A stretch of 64,000 nucleotides of DNA from DATFFO01 sp963744905 (GCA_963744905.1 CAVUUV010000010.1:71684-135683), one strand, 5' to 3'; positions 49,585-59,474 are shown, counted from the stretch's first letter. The notes: a model not told the origin generated them from the sequence alone. Made by a program: numbers and translations.

Positions 49585-50958
49585 ATGGTCCAAGTACGAC
49601 AATCCGCCGACCGGTGGAGCCTGTTCAACGACTTCCTACGCGGCTCCGTCTCCCAGGCCAACTGGCAGACGTGGCTCAGCCGTCTCGAACACGAGATCGA
49701 TGGTGATGACGTGGTACTGGTGGCGCCGAGCGACTTTCACCTCCAGTGGATCCGGGACAAGCACGAAGAGGCCGTCCTGACCGCGGCCGTGGCCGCCTTC
49801 GGGGCCGATGTGTCGGTCCGCTATCGCATCGACGAAACCCCCACCGACCAACCCAGCCTTCCCATCAGCAGCCAGCCGGAGCCCGTTCCCGACCAATCAC
49901 CCTCCCCGGGCCGACCCGGCCCCGAGTCACATGCCGCCAGCCTGGTCAGCAGGTACAGATTCGACTCCTTCGTGGTGGGACCGTCCAACCGGTTCGCCTG
50001 GGCCGCAGCCATGGCCGTGGCCGAACAACCCGGCACCAACTACAACCCGCTCTTCATCTACGGCCCGGCCGGGTTGGGCAAGACTCACCTGCTCAACGCC
50101 GTCGGCCATCAGGTGGCAGAGATGTATCCCGACCTCTCTGTCCGTTATGTCACCTCCGAGAACTTCCTGAACGACTTCATCGATTGCATACGTCGCAAGC
50201 GAGTCGACGACTTCAAGCACCGCTTCCGATCCGCTGACGTGCTCTTGTTGGATGACGTGCAGTTCTTCGAAGGCAAGGAGCAGATCCTCGAAGAGTTCTT
50301 CCATACCTTCAACAACCTCTATGAATCCGGCAAACAGCTGGTGATCAGCTCGGATCGACACCCGCGCAATCTCGACACGCTGGAGGACCGGCTCAGGAGC
50401 CGTTTCGAGTGGGGGTTGCTGACAGACATCCAGCCGCCCGACGTCGAAACCCGGATGGCGATCCTGCGTCGCAACGCCGAACTGGCCCCGCGTCAGGTAC
50501 CCACCGAGGTGCTCGAATTCATCGCGACTTTGGTGTCGGACAACATCCGGGAACTCGAGGGGGCGCTGACCCGGGTAACGGCCTTCGCCGCCCTGACCAA
50601 CGGTGGCATCGGCCTGGAGATGGCCCAGTCCGTCCTCCAGGACCTCCTCCCCGGGCACGCCGCCAAGTCACTCACCCCCGAGGACATCATCGTGGCCACC
50701 GCTCGCTCCTTCGACTTCACCGTCGAGGAGGTAACCGGCAAGAGTCGGCGCCAGCCCCTGGTGCGTTGCCGCCAGATCGCCATGTATCTGTGCCGGGACC
50801 TCACCGACCTCTCCCTACCCAAGATCGGCAATCAGTTCGGTGGCCGTGATCACACCACCGTCATCCACTCCATCGACAAGGTTCGCAGACTCCTCCAAAC
50901 CGACCGCGAGATCTTCGACCGGGTCAACAAGCTCTCCCAGCAGCTCCGTCAGCGGTGA
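49585..50958 (+). CDS. dnaA: Chromosomal replication initiator protein DnaA
   Basis: This 457-residue DnaA has domain I (LFNDFLRGSVSQANWQTWLS) and a Pro/Ser-rich domain II (about 88-120). The AAA+ domain III has Walker A YGPAGLGKTHLLNAVGH, Walker B DVLLLDDVQFF and sensor ISSDRHPRNLDTLEDRLRSR. The DNA-binding domain IV carries the signature GRDHTTVIHSIDKV. It binds DnaA boxes and opens oriC. GGAAGGAGG precedes ATG 49585. It is the reference point of the origin block. Confidence 0.98.
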   Translation: MVQVRQSADRWSLFNDFLRGSVSQANWQTWLSRLEHEIDGDDVVLVAPSDFHLQWIRDKHEEAVLTAAVAAFGADVSVRYRIDETPTDQPSLPISSQPEPVPDQSPSPGRPGPESHAASLVSRYRFDSFVVGPSNRFAWAAAMAVAEQPGTNYNPLFIYGPAGLGKTHLLNAVGHQVAEMYPDLSVRYVTSENFLNDFIDCIRRKRVDDFKHRFRSADVLLLDDVQFFEGKEQILEEFFHTFNNLYESGKQLVISSDRHPRNLDTLEDRLRSRFEWGLLTDIQPPDVETRMAILRRNAELAPRQVPTEVLEFIATLVSDNIRELEGALTRVTAFAALTNGGIGLEMAQSVLQDLLPGHAAKSLTPEDIIVATARSFDFTVEEVTGKSRRQPLVRCRQIAMYLCRDLTDLSLPKIGNQFGGRDHTTVIHSIDKVRRLLQTDREIFDRVNKLSQQLRQR

Positions 50959-51172
50959 GGAAAACCCTGTGGAACATCTTCGACTTCTCCCCAGCCACGA
51001 CGACACCGCCGCTCCGTTGTGGACAGAGCGGTGCTTTGTCCACAACCGCGGCTGGGCCGATTCGGACCGTCGTCATTGGGATCTTCTAGCATCATCCACA
51101 ATCCACAACCCCTACTACGGCTACGACAGTTATATAGATCTTCAGTAGGAAGAGCAGAAGGGAAACACCCTT
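50959..51172. other. oriC: Probable replication origin (oriC) between dnaA and dnaN
   Basis: This 214-base gap has a cluster of DnaA-box-like sites: TTGTCCACA at 51036-51044, TTGTGGACA (reverse) at 51017-51025, TGTGGAACA near 50969, and TCATCCACA/CAATCCACA at 51092-51107. TTGTCCACA is the preferred box in GC-rich actinobacteria. An AT-rich stretch (AGTTATATAGATCTTCAG, about 51128-51145) lies next to dnaN and could be the unwinding element. The position matches oriC in mycobacteria and streptomycetes. Confidence 0.8.
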
Positions 51173-52255
51173 GTGAGAATCAGAGCGGAGCGAGACGACC
51201 TCGCCGACATCTTCAGCAGGGCCAATCGGGCCATCGGAGCCCGCACTGCCGTTCCCGTGCTGCAGGGGTTGCTGTGCGAGGTCTCGGGTTCCAATCTCCG
51301 GGTGACAGGGACCGACCACGAGATGACCGTCAAGGCGGCCACCGAGGTGGAGGTGCTGGAGGAAGGGCGGGTCGTGATACCCGGCAAGCTCCTGGCCGAC
51401 GCGGTGCGGCGGATGCCGGCGGGGCCGGTGACTATCGGTACCGGTGATGGCGAGGTGGAGATACTGGGGAAGGGCCCTCGCTTCTCGGTCCGCCCGCTGG
51501 CCACGGACGATTATCCGGAGATCGCCGATACCCCCGGCGAGGGGGTGGAGGTCGACGGCGAGGAGCTGGCCGACGCCATCAACCAGGTGGTGGTGGCGGC
51601 ATCGACCGACTCGGCCCGGCCCATTCTGACCGGCGTGTTGTTCGAATCGTCGCCCGAGGGTCTGCGGATGGTGTCGACCGACTCCTATCGATTGGCGGTC
51701 CGGGACCTGAAGGGGGTGGGCCTGGAAGGGATGGGCCTGGTCCCCGCTCGCGGGCTGAGAGAACTACCCCGGACCATCGGCTCGGCCAAGGTGACGGCGA
51801 GGCTGGGTGACCGGGAGGCGGTGTTTGCTTCTGATCGGGGCACCTTGCGGCTGCGTCTGATCGAAGGCTCCTTCCCCAAATACCGCTCGCTGCTTCCCGA
51901 GAGCTATCCCAATCAGATCATCGTGCGCAAGGAGGATGTGCTCGACGCTCTGGGGCGGGTCTCGCTGGTGGCCGAGGATCACATACCCGTCCGATTCAAG
52001 ATGAGCGAGGGTGGCGCAGAGGTCACCGTCACCCGCCAGGACGTGGGCGGGGAGAGTGAGTACCTCTCGGGCGATTACCAGGGTGCGGATGAGGAGGTGA
52101 CGGTTGCCTTCAACCCCAGGTATCTGGGAGATGGGGTGGGTGTGATCGCTTCGGACTCGGTCCGGATCCAGGTCATAGACGGGGTTCGGCCCTGTGTTGT
52201 TGATGGGGGAGAGGGCCAGGACTTCCTCTACCTGCTCATGCCCGTGCGGGTCTGA
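51173..52255 (+). CDS. dnaN: DNA polymerase III beta sliding clamp
   Basis: This 360-residue clamp has three similar domains, opening VRIRAERDDLADIFSRANRA and containing STDSARPILTGVLFESSPEG, VSTDSYRLAVRDL and the closing LYLLMPVRV, which forms part of the partner-binding pocket. Two clamps make the ring that tethers polymerase and many repair factors. GTG 51173 fits the family; it is preceded by a purine-rich GGAAACACC. Confidence 0.97.
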   Translation: MRIRAERDDLADIFSRANRAIGARTAVPVLQGLLCEVSGSNLRVTGTDHEMTVKAATEVEVLEEGRVVIPGKLLADAVRRMPAGPVTIGTGDGEVEILGKGPRFSVRPLATDDYPEIADTPGEGVEVDGEELADAINQVVVAASTDSARPILTGVLFESSPEGLRMVSTDSYRLAVRDLKGVGLEGMGLVPARGLRELPRTIGSAKVTARLGDREAVFASDRGTLRLRLIEGSFPKYRSLLPESYPNQIIVRKEDVLDALGRVSLVAEDHIPVRFKMSEGGAEVTVTRQDVGGESEYLSGDYQGADEEVTVAFNPRYLGDGVGVIASDSVRIQVIDGVRPCVVDGGEGQDFLYLLMPVRV

Positions 52256-52267
52256 TCCCGCCGCCAG

Positions 52268-53380
52268 GTGCATGTCATTTGGCTGGAGCTGGTCGATTTC
52301 CGCTCTTACACCCATCTCGAGTGGCGACCCGATCCGGCCGTCAACCTGCTCATCGGACCCAATGGGGCCGGCAAGACCAACGTCCTCGAAGCGCTGGGTT
52401 ATCTGGCCGGGCTCAAGTCATTCCGTGGAGTACCCGACGAGGGCCTCATCGCCTATGCCGCCGACGCCGCCTACCTGAGGGCAGGTGTTGAGAGGGGAAG
52501 TCCGGCACAGGGGGAGTCCCTCATCGAGATCGAGATTCCACGACGTGGGGGGCGCCGGACTCAGCTGGACCGGAGCCGTTTGAGGCGGAGCGCGGATCTG
52601 GCGGAGGTGCTGCGGGTGGTGACGTTTCTCCCCGAGGATCTCGACCTGGTCAAACGAGGCCCGGCCCGGCGCCGGGACTTGATCGATGAGGCGGCGGTGT
52701 TGCTCAGACCTTCGGCGGCGTTGGATCAGGCCGAATTCGATCGGGCCCTCCGTCAGCGCAACGCCTTTTTGAAACAGGGTGCCCCCGATGAGGTCACCCT
52801 CTCGGTTTGGGACGAGAGAGTGTCACAGGCAGGTGGCAGGGTGATGGCGAGGAGGGCCGCCACCATGGCCGAACTAGCCCAGCCGATTGCAGCCGCCTAC
52901 CGGGAGATCAGCCTGTCTGAACAGACCCTCGCCTTCGATTACGGGTCGGATTGGGGGGCGTCGACGGACCCCACCCTGAGCGCCGTCGAACAGACCCGGG
53001 CGCTGGCAGAGGCTCTGGCAGCCAGACGGCGAGGGGACCTGGAGCGGCGGGTCACCACCGTCGGCCCCCACCGCGATGACCCCACGTTCGTTCTCGATGG
53101 CCACGACGCCCGCATTCACGCCAGTCAGGGTGAGCAGAGGACGACGGCTCTGGCGGTCCGCCTGGCGGTGCATACCGCGGTGACCGATCGCATCGGTGTC
53201 GCCCCGATCCTCCTCCTCGATGACGTGTTCAGCGAGCTCGACCCGGAGCGATCGCGGCGGTTGGCGGAGGCGTTGCCTTCTACCCAGACGATGATCACGT
53301 CGGCTCGGCCCGAAGACGTCCCCGTCGGTGGCCGGCGCTGGAATGTGGCCGGGGGCAGGCTAGAGGAGGAGGGTTCTTGA
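52268..53380 (+). CDS. recF: DNA replication and repair protein RecF
   Basis: This 370-residue SMC-like ATPase has Walker A LLIGPNGAGKTNVLEALGYL after the SYTHLEW start, the signature region HASQGEQRTTALAVRLA and Walker B ILLLDDVFSELDPERSRRL. RecF loads RecA at gaps with RecO and RecR. GTG 52268 follows dnaN by 12 bases. Its 3' end overlaps the next gene by TTGA. Confidence 0.96.
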   Translation: MHVIWLELVDFRSYTHLEWRPDPAVNLLIGPNGAGKTNVLEALGYLAGLKSFRGVPDEGLIAYAADAAYLRAGVERGSPAQGESLIEIEIPRRGGRRTQLDRSRLRRSADLAEVLRVVTFLPEDLDLVKRGPARRRDLIDEAAVLLRPSAALDQAEFDRALRQRNAFLKQGAPDEVTLSVWDERVSQAGGRVMARRAATMAELAQPIAAAYREISLSEQTLAFDYGSDWGASTDPTLSAVEQTRALAEALAARRRGDLERRVTTVGPHRDDPTFVLDGHDARIHASQGEQRTTALAVRLAVHTAVTDRIGVAPILLLDDVFSELDPERSRRLAEALPSTQTMITSARPEDVPVGGRRWNVAGGRLEEEGS

Positions 53381-53676
53381 TCCCCTTCGAGGACGCCCTG
53401 GGCCAGACTCTGCGCAAGATGGGTCTGGCGGAGCCGGCTCTGATGCTCGATCTGGAGACCGAGTGGTCCGAGCTGGTGGGAGAGCCTTGGAGCTCTAAGG
53501 CCCGGCCTCTCTTCGTCCGCTCCGGGGTCCTGGTGGTGGAGGCCTCGGACCCGGGAGCCGTTGCCTTCCTCCGCTACGGCGTCGGCGAGTTGCAGCGGCA
53601 ACTGGGTAACCGGTTCGGTGAGGACGTCGTCTCCCGGGTGGAGATCCGTCCCCCGAGCAGAAGGCGGGAGCCGTGA
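53377..53676 (+). CDS. DUF721 (DciA-like) protein
   Basis: This 99-residue protein begins MIPFEDALGQTLRKMGL and has WSELVGEPWSSKARPLFVRSG and VVEASDPGAVAFLRYGVGEL, the DUF721 pattern. The family includes DciA, which helps load DnaB in bacteria lacking DnaC; the fixed position between recF and gyrB in actinobacteria supports it. No DnaC gene is seen here. TTG 53377 overlaps the recF stop (TTGA). Confidence 0.9.
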   Translation: MIPFEDALGQTLRKMGLAEPALMLDLETEWSELVGEPWSSKARPLFVRSGVLVVEASDPGAVAFLRYGVGELQRQLGNRFGEDVVSRVEIRPPSRRREP

Positions 53677-53713
53677 GAGGCCCGCAAAGGGCCGTAGAAG
53701 GCCCGCGATGGGC

Positions 53714-53755
53714 TTGGTTGGGAGCCCGTGATCCCGTATACTTACACCTGTGTAA
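53714..53755 (+). promoter_or_regulatory. Predicted gyrB promoter with palindrome at the start site
   Basis: TTGGTT (53714-53719) and TATACT (53737-53742) are 17 bp apart. Directly downstream is the inverted repeat TTACACCTGTGTAA (53742-53755), with 6-bp arms. It sits where transcription should begin, so it may be an operator or part of supercoiling-sensitive control of gyrase. Confidence 0.6.
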
Positions 53756-53833
53756 CGCTTTCCTCAGCGAGCTCTGCAGCCCGCTCTCCCAGGTCCTTCC
53801 ACAAGTGTTGCCCGCCATGCCGAGAGGAGTGTT

Positions 53834-55744
53834 TTGACGGCCACGCGCGATTCCTATGCAGCCAAAGACATCACCGTTCTCGAGGGTCTCGAGGCGGTGC
53901 GGCTGCGGCCCGGCATGTACATCGGTTCGACCGGCCCTCGCGGCCTCCACCACCTGGTGTGGGAGGTGGTGGATAACTCGGTCGACGAGGCCATGGCCGG
54001 CCACGCCACCAAGATCGAGGTCACCTTGCAGGCGGACGGGGGAGTTCGGGTGATCGACAACGGCCGCGGCATTCCGGTCGATACGGTCGAGAAGACCAAG
54101 CTGTCCGGGGTCACAACCGTCCTGACCACCCTCCACGCCGGGGGCAAGTTCCAGCAGGGCGCCTATCAGGTTTCGGGAGGGTTGCACGGGGTGGGTGTGT
54201 CCGTGGTCAATGCCCTCTCGATTCGCCTCGAGGCGGAGGTGCGCAACTCGGGCCACATCTGGACCCAGACCTTCCGCCGCGGCGTCCCCGAGACGAAGCA
54301 TCCCCAGAAGGGGGCGGCGGTGAAGCGCACCGGAACCGCCATCACCTTCTGGCCCGACCCCGAGGTGTTCACCGAGACCACCGAGTTCGACCTGGAGGTC
54401 GTCTCCAGCCGGCTGCGGGAGATGGCATTCCTCAACCGTGGCCTCGAGATCGTCCTGGTCGACGAACGCGGCGAGGAGCCCATCACCCAGACCTTCCAGT
54501 ACAACGGCGGTCTGATCGACTTCGTCAAGCACCTCAACGCCAAGCGAGAGCCGCTCCACTCCCACATCATCGACATCATCGACGAGGGCGAGGAGGCGGA
54601 ACTGGAGCTGGCCCTGCAATGGACCACGGCCTACAACGAGCTGGTCCTGTCGTTCGCCAACACCATCAACACCCACGAGGGCGGTACCCACGAGGAGGGG
54701 TTCCGCAAGGCGCTGACCAAGGCGGTCAACGACTTCGCCCGCTCCAAGAACCTGCTCAAGGACAAGGACGACAACCTGACCGGCGAGGACGTGCGCGAGG
54801 GCCTGACCGCCATCGTCTCGGTGCGGGTCCGTCAACCACAGTTCGAGGGTCAGACCAAGACCAAGCTTGGTAACACCGAAGTGCGCTCCTATGTGGAAAA
54901 GGCGCTCAACCGTCGCCTTCCCGAGTGGCTGGAACGCTACTCCCCCGAGGCGCGGCGCATCGTCGAGAAGGCGATCAACGCCGCCAAGGCCCGGGAGGCG
55001 GCCCGCAAGGCCCGCGAACTCACCCGCCGCAAGTCCGGACTGGAGTCGGGGGGGCTGCCCGACAAGCTGGCCGACTGCTCCTCGCGGGACCCGGGAGAGT
55101 CGGAGTTGTTCATCGTGGAGGGAAAGTCGGCCGCCGGCCCCGCCAAGCAGGCCCGGGACTCCAACATCCAGGCCATCCTGCCCATCCGGGGAAAGATCCT
55201 CAACGTGGAGAAGGCCCGGCTGGCCAAGGCCCTCCAGAACTCCGAGATCCAGGACATCATCACCGCCCTCGGGACGGGGATCGGCGAGGAGTTCGACATC
55301 ACCAAGGCCCGCTACCACAAGGTGGTTCTGTTGGCCGACGCCGACGTCGACGGAGCTCACATCCGCACCCTGTTGCTCACCCTGTTCTTCCGTCACATGC
55401 GGGGCCTGATCGAGGCGGGCTACATGTACGTGGCCCAGCCTCCCCTGTACCGGGTCAAGGTGGGTTCCAAGGTGCACTACCTGGCCAGCGACGCCGGCCT
55501 GCGCGAGTTTCAGAAGGAACATCCCAAGGTCAAGCCCACCCGCTTCAAGGGTCTGGGCGAGATGAACGCCCGTGAGCTGTGGGAGACCACCATGAACCCC
55601 GAGACCCGCACCCTGTTGCGAGTGGAGATGGAGGATGCCGCCCGGGCCGAGGACACCTTCACCACGTTGATGGGCGACGACGTGGCCGACCGCAAGGCTT
55701 TCATCCAGCAGAACTCGTCCGACGTCCGCTTCCTCGACATCTGA
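53834..55744 (+). CDS. gyrB: DNA gyrase subunit B
   Basis: This 636-residue GyrB has the GHKL ATPase (GLEAVRLRPGMYIGSTG, EVVDNSVDEAMAGHA, VIDNGRGIPVD, GLHGVGVSVVNALS), the transducer domain and the TOPRIM part (LADADVDGAHIRTLLL). The usual EGDSAGG of TOPRIM reads EGKSAAGPAKQARDS: the catalytic Glu is kept but Asp and one Gly are replaced. The C-terminal tail FIQQNSSDVRFLDI is standard. TTG 53834 has GAGGAG five bases upstream. GyrA follows by four bases. Confidence 0.97.
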   Translation: MTATRDSYAAKDITVLEGLEAVRLRPGMYIGSTGPRGLHHLVWEVVDNSVDEAMAGHATKIEVTLQADGGVRVIDNGRGIPVDTVEKTKLSGVTTVLTTLHAGGKFQQGAYQVSGGLHGVGVSVVNALSIRLEAEVRNSGHIWTQTFRRGVPETKHPQKGAAVKRTGTAITFWPDPEVFTETTEFDLEVVSSRLREMAFLNRGLEIVLVDERGEEPITQTFQYNGGLIDFVKHLNAKREPLHSHIIDIIDEGEEAELELALQWTTAYNELVLSFANTINTHEGGTHEEGFRKALTKAVNDFARSKNLLKDKDDNLTGEDVREGLTAIVSVRVRQPQFEGQTKTKLGNTEVRSYVEKALNRRLPEWLERYSPEARRIVEKAINAAKAREAARKARELTRRKSGLESGGLPDKLADCSSRDPGESELFIVEGKSAAGPAKQARDSNIQAILPIRGKILNVEKARLAKALQNSEIQDIITALGTGIGEEFDITKARYHKVVLLADADVDGAHIRTLLLTLFFRHMRGLIEAGYMYVAQPPLYRVKVGSKVHYLASDAGLREFQKEHPKVKPTRFKGLGEMNARELWETTMNPETRTLLRVEMEDAARAEDTFTTLMGDDVADRKAFIQQNSSDVRFLDI

Positions 55745-55748
55745 TCCC

Positions 55749-58180
55749 ATGACCACCGATTCCCACTATCCCGACCTCGAGATCGTCGACGAGATGGAGC
55801 AGAGCTTCATCGACTACGCCATGTCGGTGATCGTTTCCCGGGCACTGCCCGACGTGCGTGATGGGCTCAAACCGGTCCAGCGCCGCATCATCTACTCGAT
55901 GTTCGAGAACAACATCGGACCCACCTCGGCCCATCGCAAATGCTCCAAGGTGGTGGGTGACGTGATGGGCAACTATCACCCGCACGGCGATCAGGCCATC
56001 TACGAGGCCCTGGTGCGGATGGGACAGGACTTCTCGATGCGCCACCTGCTCATCGATCCCCAGGGCAACTTCGGCACCCCCGACGACCCCCCCGGGGCCT
56101 CCCGGTACACCGAGTGCCGCCTCACCAAGCTCGCCACCCAGCTTCTGGAGGGGATCAAGGAAGACACGGTCGACTTCGAGGACAACTACTCGGGGGAAAT
56201 GCAACAGCCCACCGTCCTCCCGGCCCGGTTCCCCAACCTCCTGGTCAACGGGAGCCAGGGGATCGCGGTCGGCATGGCCACCAACATCCCCCCCACAACC
56301 TGGGGGAGGTGATCGACGCCTGCCTGCATTCGCTCTCCCATCCCGACTCCACCGCCGAGGACCTGATGGCATTCGTCAGCGGACCCGACTTCCCCACCGG
56401 GGGCTTCCTGGTCGGCCGGGCCGGAATCCGCGACGCCCTCACCACCGGCCGGGGCTCGGTCAAGATGAGGGCGGTCTGCGACGTGCAGGAGATCCGCAAA
56501 GGCCGCCACGCCATCGTCGTCACCGAACTGCCCTACCAGGTATCGATAGAGCGGATCGTGGCCAAGATCAAGGTCCTGGTCGACGACAAGAAGCTGAGCG
56601 GTATCGCCGAGATCCGCAACGAGTCCTCGGACCGGGTGGGGACCAGGCTGGTCATCGAGCTCAAGCAGGCGGCCGTGCCCCAGGTGGTGCTCAACCAGCT
56701 CTACAAGATGACCCCGCTCCAGGAGAGCTTCGGTTACAACATGGTGTCGCTGGTGGACGGAGTGCCCCGCACTCTCAACCTGGCTCAGATGGTGGGCTAC
56801 TACCTCGACCACCAGATGGAGGTCATCGAGCGCCGCACCCGCTTCCGTCTGGAGGAGGCCAAGGCGCGGGCCCACATCCTCGAAGGCCTGATCATCGCAG
56901 TCGACAACATCGACGAGGTGATCCGCCTCATCCGCGGCTCGGCCGACACGGCCGAAGCCAGGGCCGGACTCATCGAACGTTTCGACCTGACCGAGATCCA
57001 GGCCAACGCCATCCTCGACATGCCGCTGCGGCGTCTCACCGCCCTCGAGGTCGACAAACTGCGCACCGAACTGGCCGAGTTGCAGGAGCTCATATCGGAA
57101 CTGGAAGCGATCCTGGCCAGTCCCGATCGACGTCGACAGATCATCCGCGATGAGCTGACCGAGATCCGCGACACCTTCGCCGAGCCCCGCCGCTCGGTCA
57201 TCATCCCCGATGAGGGGGAGATGTCGCTCGAGGACTTGATCGCCGACGACGAGTTGATCATCACCGTCTCCCAGACCGGATACCTCAAGTCGGTGCCCGC
57301 CAATATCTATCGCACCCAGGGGAGAGGCGGCCGGGGAATCCGCGCCGCCGATCTGGCCGAGGACGACGCCATCGAGCACCTGGTGCACACGACTGCCCAC
57401 GCCTACCTGCTCTTCTTCACCAACCGGGGGGTGGTGCATCGTGTCCGGGCTCACGAGATTCCCCGCCAGACAAGGACCTCCAAGGGTGTGCTGGCCCAGT
57501 CGGTCCTGCCTCTCGATCCCGAGGAGCGGATCCAGTCGATCATCGACACCCGCGACTACGAGACGGCCCGCTACCTGGTCATGGTCACCAAGCGGGGACA
57601 GGCCAAGAAGACCGAGTTCAAGGAGTACGACTCCAAGTACCAGAGTCTCATCGCAGTGAAGCTGCTGGACGACGACGAGCTGGTCTCGGTTCGCACCACC
57701 AGCGGCGACAACGACATCCTCATCTTCACCAAGAACGGCATGGGGATCCGCTTCAGCGAGTCGGACCTGCGACCCATGGGCCGGGACACCCAGGGTGTGC
57801 GTGGAATCAAGCTGCGCGACGACGATCAGGTGGTGGGGGCCTGCTCGTCGGTGGATGGAGATGAGATCCTCCTCCTCACTTCGGGTGGATACGGCAAGCG
57901 GACCAGGATGTCCGATTTCCGGGCCCAGGCCCGGGGTGGGGTAGGGGTCAAAGCCTTCAAGCTCACCCGGGTGCGGGGCACCCTGATCGGCGCCAGGGCC
58001 GTGGCCCCCGGCGACCAGGTCTTCCTCATCTCCTCGGGAGGCATCGCCATCCGCACGGCCGTGGATGCCATCAGTCGCCAAAAGCGAGATTCGACCGGGG
58101 TCAAGGTGATGAACGTGGGCGACGGCAGCCTGGCCACCTACACCGTGATCGGGAATGGCTCTGACGAAGAGGACGACTAG
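55749..58180 (+). CDS. gyrA: DNA gyrase subunit A, frame broken in a C homopolymer
   Basis: Two frames join to make one GyrA of about 810 residues. The first (55749 to 56294) has YAMSVIVSRALPDVRDGLKP, HPHGDQAIYEALVRM and the catalytic Tyr in ASRYTECRLTKLA, and reads into a stop at 56310-56312. One C more in the seven-C run 56288-56294 restores TNIPPHNLGEVIDACLHSL and the rest to 58180. The C-terminal beta-pinwheel keeps a GyrA-box (QGRGGRG), so this is gyrase rather than topoisomerase IV. As the gene is essential, an assembly error is most likely. Confidence 0.96.
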
Positions 58181-58270
58181 TCGTTGCGATAACGATCCGG
58201 GAACCATGTGCGGTACCCTGATCGTTGGTCAAGTCGGGACGTCCCCGTACACTCCCTTCCGAGGTTTCCA

Positions 58271-58762
58271 ATGACAACTGTTCGCCGCGTGCGACGCATC
58301 ATTCGAAAGATCGATCCGTGGACCGTGCTCAAGGTGTCGGCCATCCTCTATGCGGTCACCGCAGTGGCCATCGTGCTGGGCGTGGTGCTGTTCTGGTCGG
58401 TCCTCGACAACGCCGGCATCCCCGGCAAGATCACAGATTTCCTGGTCAGGATCACCCTGATCAGCGAGGGCACCGATCCCTTCGCCAACAGCGAGCAGTT
58501 CTTCCGTTTCGTGGTCTTCGGGTCCATCGTTTGGTGGGCCGTCACCACCGGCTTCACCACCCTGATGGCGGTGATGTACAACCTGGTCACCGATGTGGTC
58601 GGCGGCCTGGAGATCGTCGTCCTCGAAGAGCACCTCGGCAACGGATCCAACGGCCCGGCCTTTCGTCCCCCGGCCGTCTACACCCAGACCAACGGCGCCC
58701 GCACCACACCCCCTCTCGAGCAGGCCGACGTCCCCACCGAAGAGGCCCCGGTCGTCCGCTGA
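58271..58762 (+). CDS. DUF3566 transmembrane protein
   Basis: This 163-residue protein has VLKVSAILYAVTAVAIVLGVVLFWSVL and VVFGSIVWWAVTTGFTTLMAVMYNLV (given in part) as two membrane helices, with VGGLEIVVLEE after the second, the DUF3566 pattern. In mycobacteria the gene after gyrA (Rv0007) is the same family. The Pro/Thr-rich C-terminal tail is probably disordered. ATG 58271 has GAGG upstream and is preferred to the longer open frame. Function is unknown. Confidence 0.88.
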   Translation: MTTVRRVRRIIRKIDPWTVLKVSAILYAVTAVAIVLGVVLFWSVLDNAGIPGKITDFLVRITLISEGTDPFANSEQFFRFVVFGSIVWWAVTTGFTTLMAVMYNLVTDVVGGLEIVVLEEHLGNGSNGPAFRPPAVYTQTNGARTTPPLEQADVPTEEAPVVR

Positions 58763-58823
58763 TCCTCGTTTTGGCGCGACATTCAGGGCGTATGTGGCCC
58801 GAAGATCGGGCCAAAGGTAGAGC

Positions 58824-59474
58824 TCAGCCCGTAGCGGCTCGTTCTCCGATGACCAGGCCCATGTCCGCCGCCACCCTCAGATAGTCGACGGCCCTGGTCC
58901 AGACCGGCTCCGGTTCCTGCGGTGGGTCGGCCAGCGCAACGGCAGCGGCCGCCGCCAGGGCGATACCGGCCATGAAGTGATGGTCGTCGATGATGACCCG
59001 GTGGCGATCTCCGCCCAGGACCATCGCCGCCGCCAGCGGTCCCGTGCCGTTGGCCACCGAGAGCTCGTGACCGTCCATCCGCTCTTCGACGGCGTTGCGG
59101 GCGTCGATCGGAGAGGGGAACACCAGCTGGCGCCGTCCCTGCGGCTCACCCGGCAGGGCCACCGCCACGATATCGACACCCTCGACTCCGACTGCCAGGG
59201 CCATCGCCAGCCCCCGAAGCGAAGCGTGATAGACACCGGGTTGCTCGCCGAGTGTGCCTTCGACCACCGCCGGGATGCCCTCTTTGACGCCGACTTCGGC
59301 GGCCACGCCTCGTCCCACCACCAGGTCGTATCCGGTGGCCCGCTCGACGGTGGGGAACGAGGCCGACCTGGCCGGGGCCAGGAGTGAGATCTGGTCTATG
59401 CCGGGTTGGGCGGCGAGGCTGTGGGCGGCGCGCATCGTCACCTCGCCTTCGACTGCGACCAGGACGCGGTTCAC
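58824..59474 (-). CDS. Protein of unknown function
   Basis: This 216-residue protein is Ala/Val/Gly-rich and opens VLVAVEGEVTMRAAHSLAAQ with ISLLAPARSASFP, a pattern like a Rossmann fold. It continues YDLVVGRGVAAEVGVKEGIPAVVEG and LAMALAVGVEGVDIVAVALPG, reminiscent of saccharopine-dehydrogenase-like reductases, but without a clear glycine loop. I do not assign a function. GTG 59474 overlaps the stop of a small upstream membrane protein gene (GTGA). Confidence 0.65.
   Translation of the reverse strand: MNRVLVAVEGEVTMRAAHSLAAQPGIDQISLLAPARSASFPTVERATGYDLVVGRGVAAEVGVKEGIPAVVEGTLGEQPGVYHASLRGLAMALAVGVEGVDIVAVALPGEPQGRRQLVFPSPIDARNAVEERMDGHELSVANGTGPLAAAMVLGGDRHRVIIDDHHFMAGIALAAAAAVALADPPQEPEPVWTRAVDYLRVAADMGLVIGERAATG

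Noticed and set aside
53495..55756. 753-residue open frame antisense to gyrB
   Set aside because: GC-rich codon bias leaves long antisense frames; gyrB motifs are complete on the plus strand and this frame has no known domain.
56186..58207. 673-residue open frame antisense to gyrA
   Set aside because: Same mirror effect; gyrA is convincingly coded on the plus strand.
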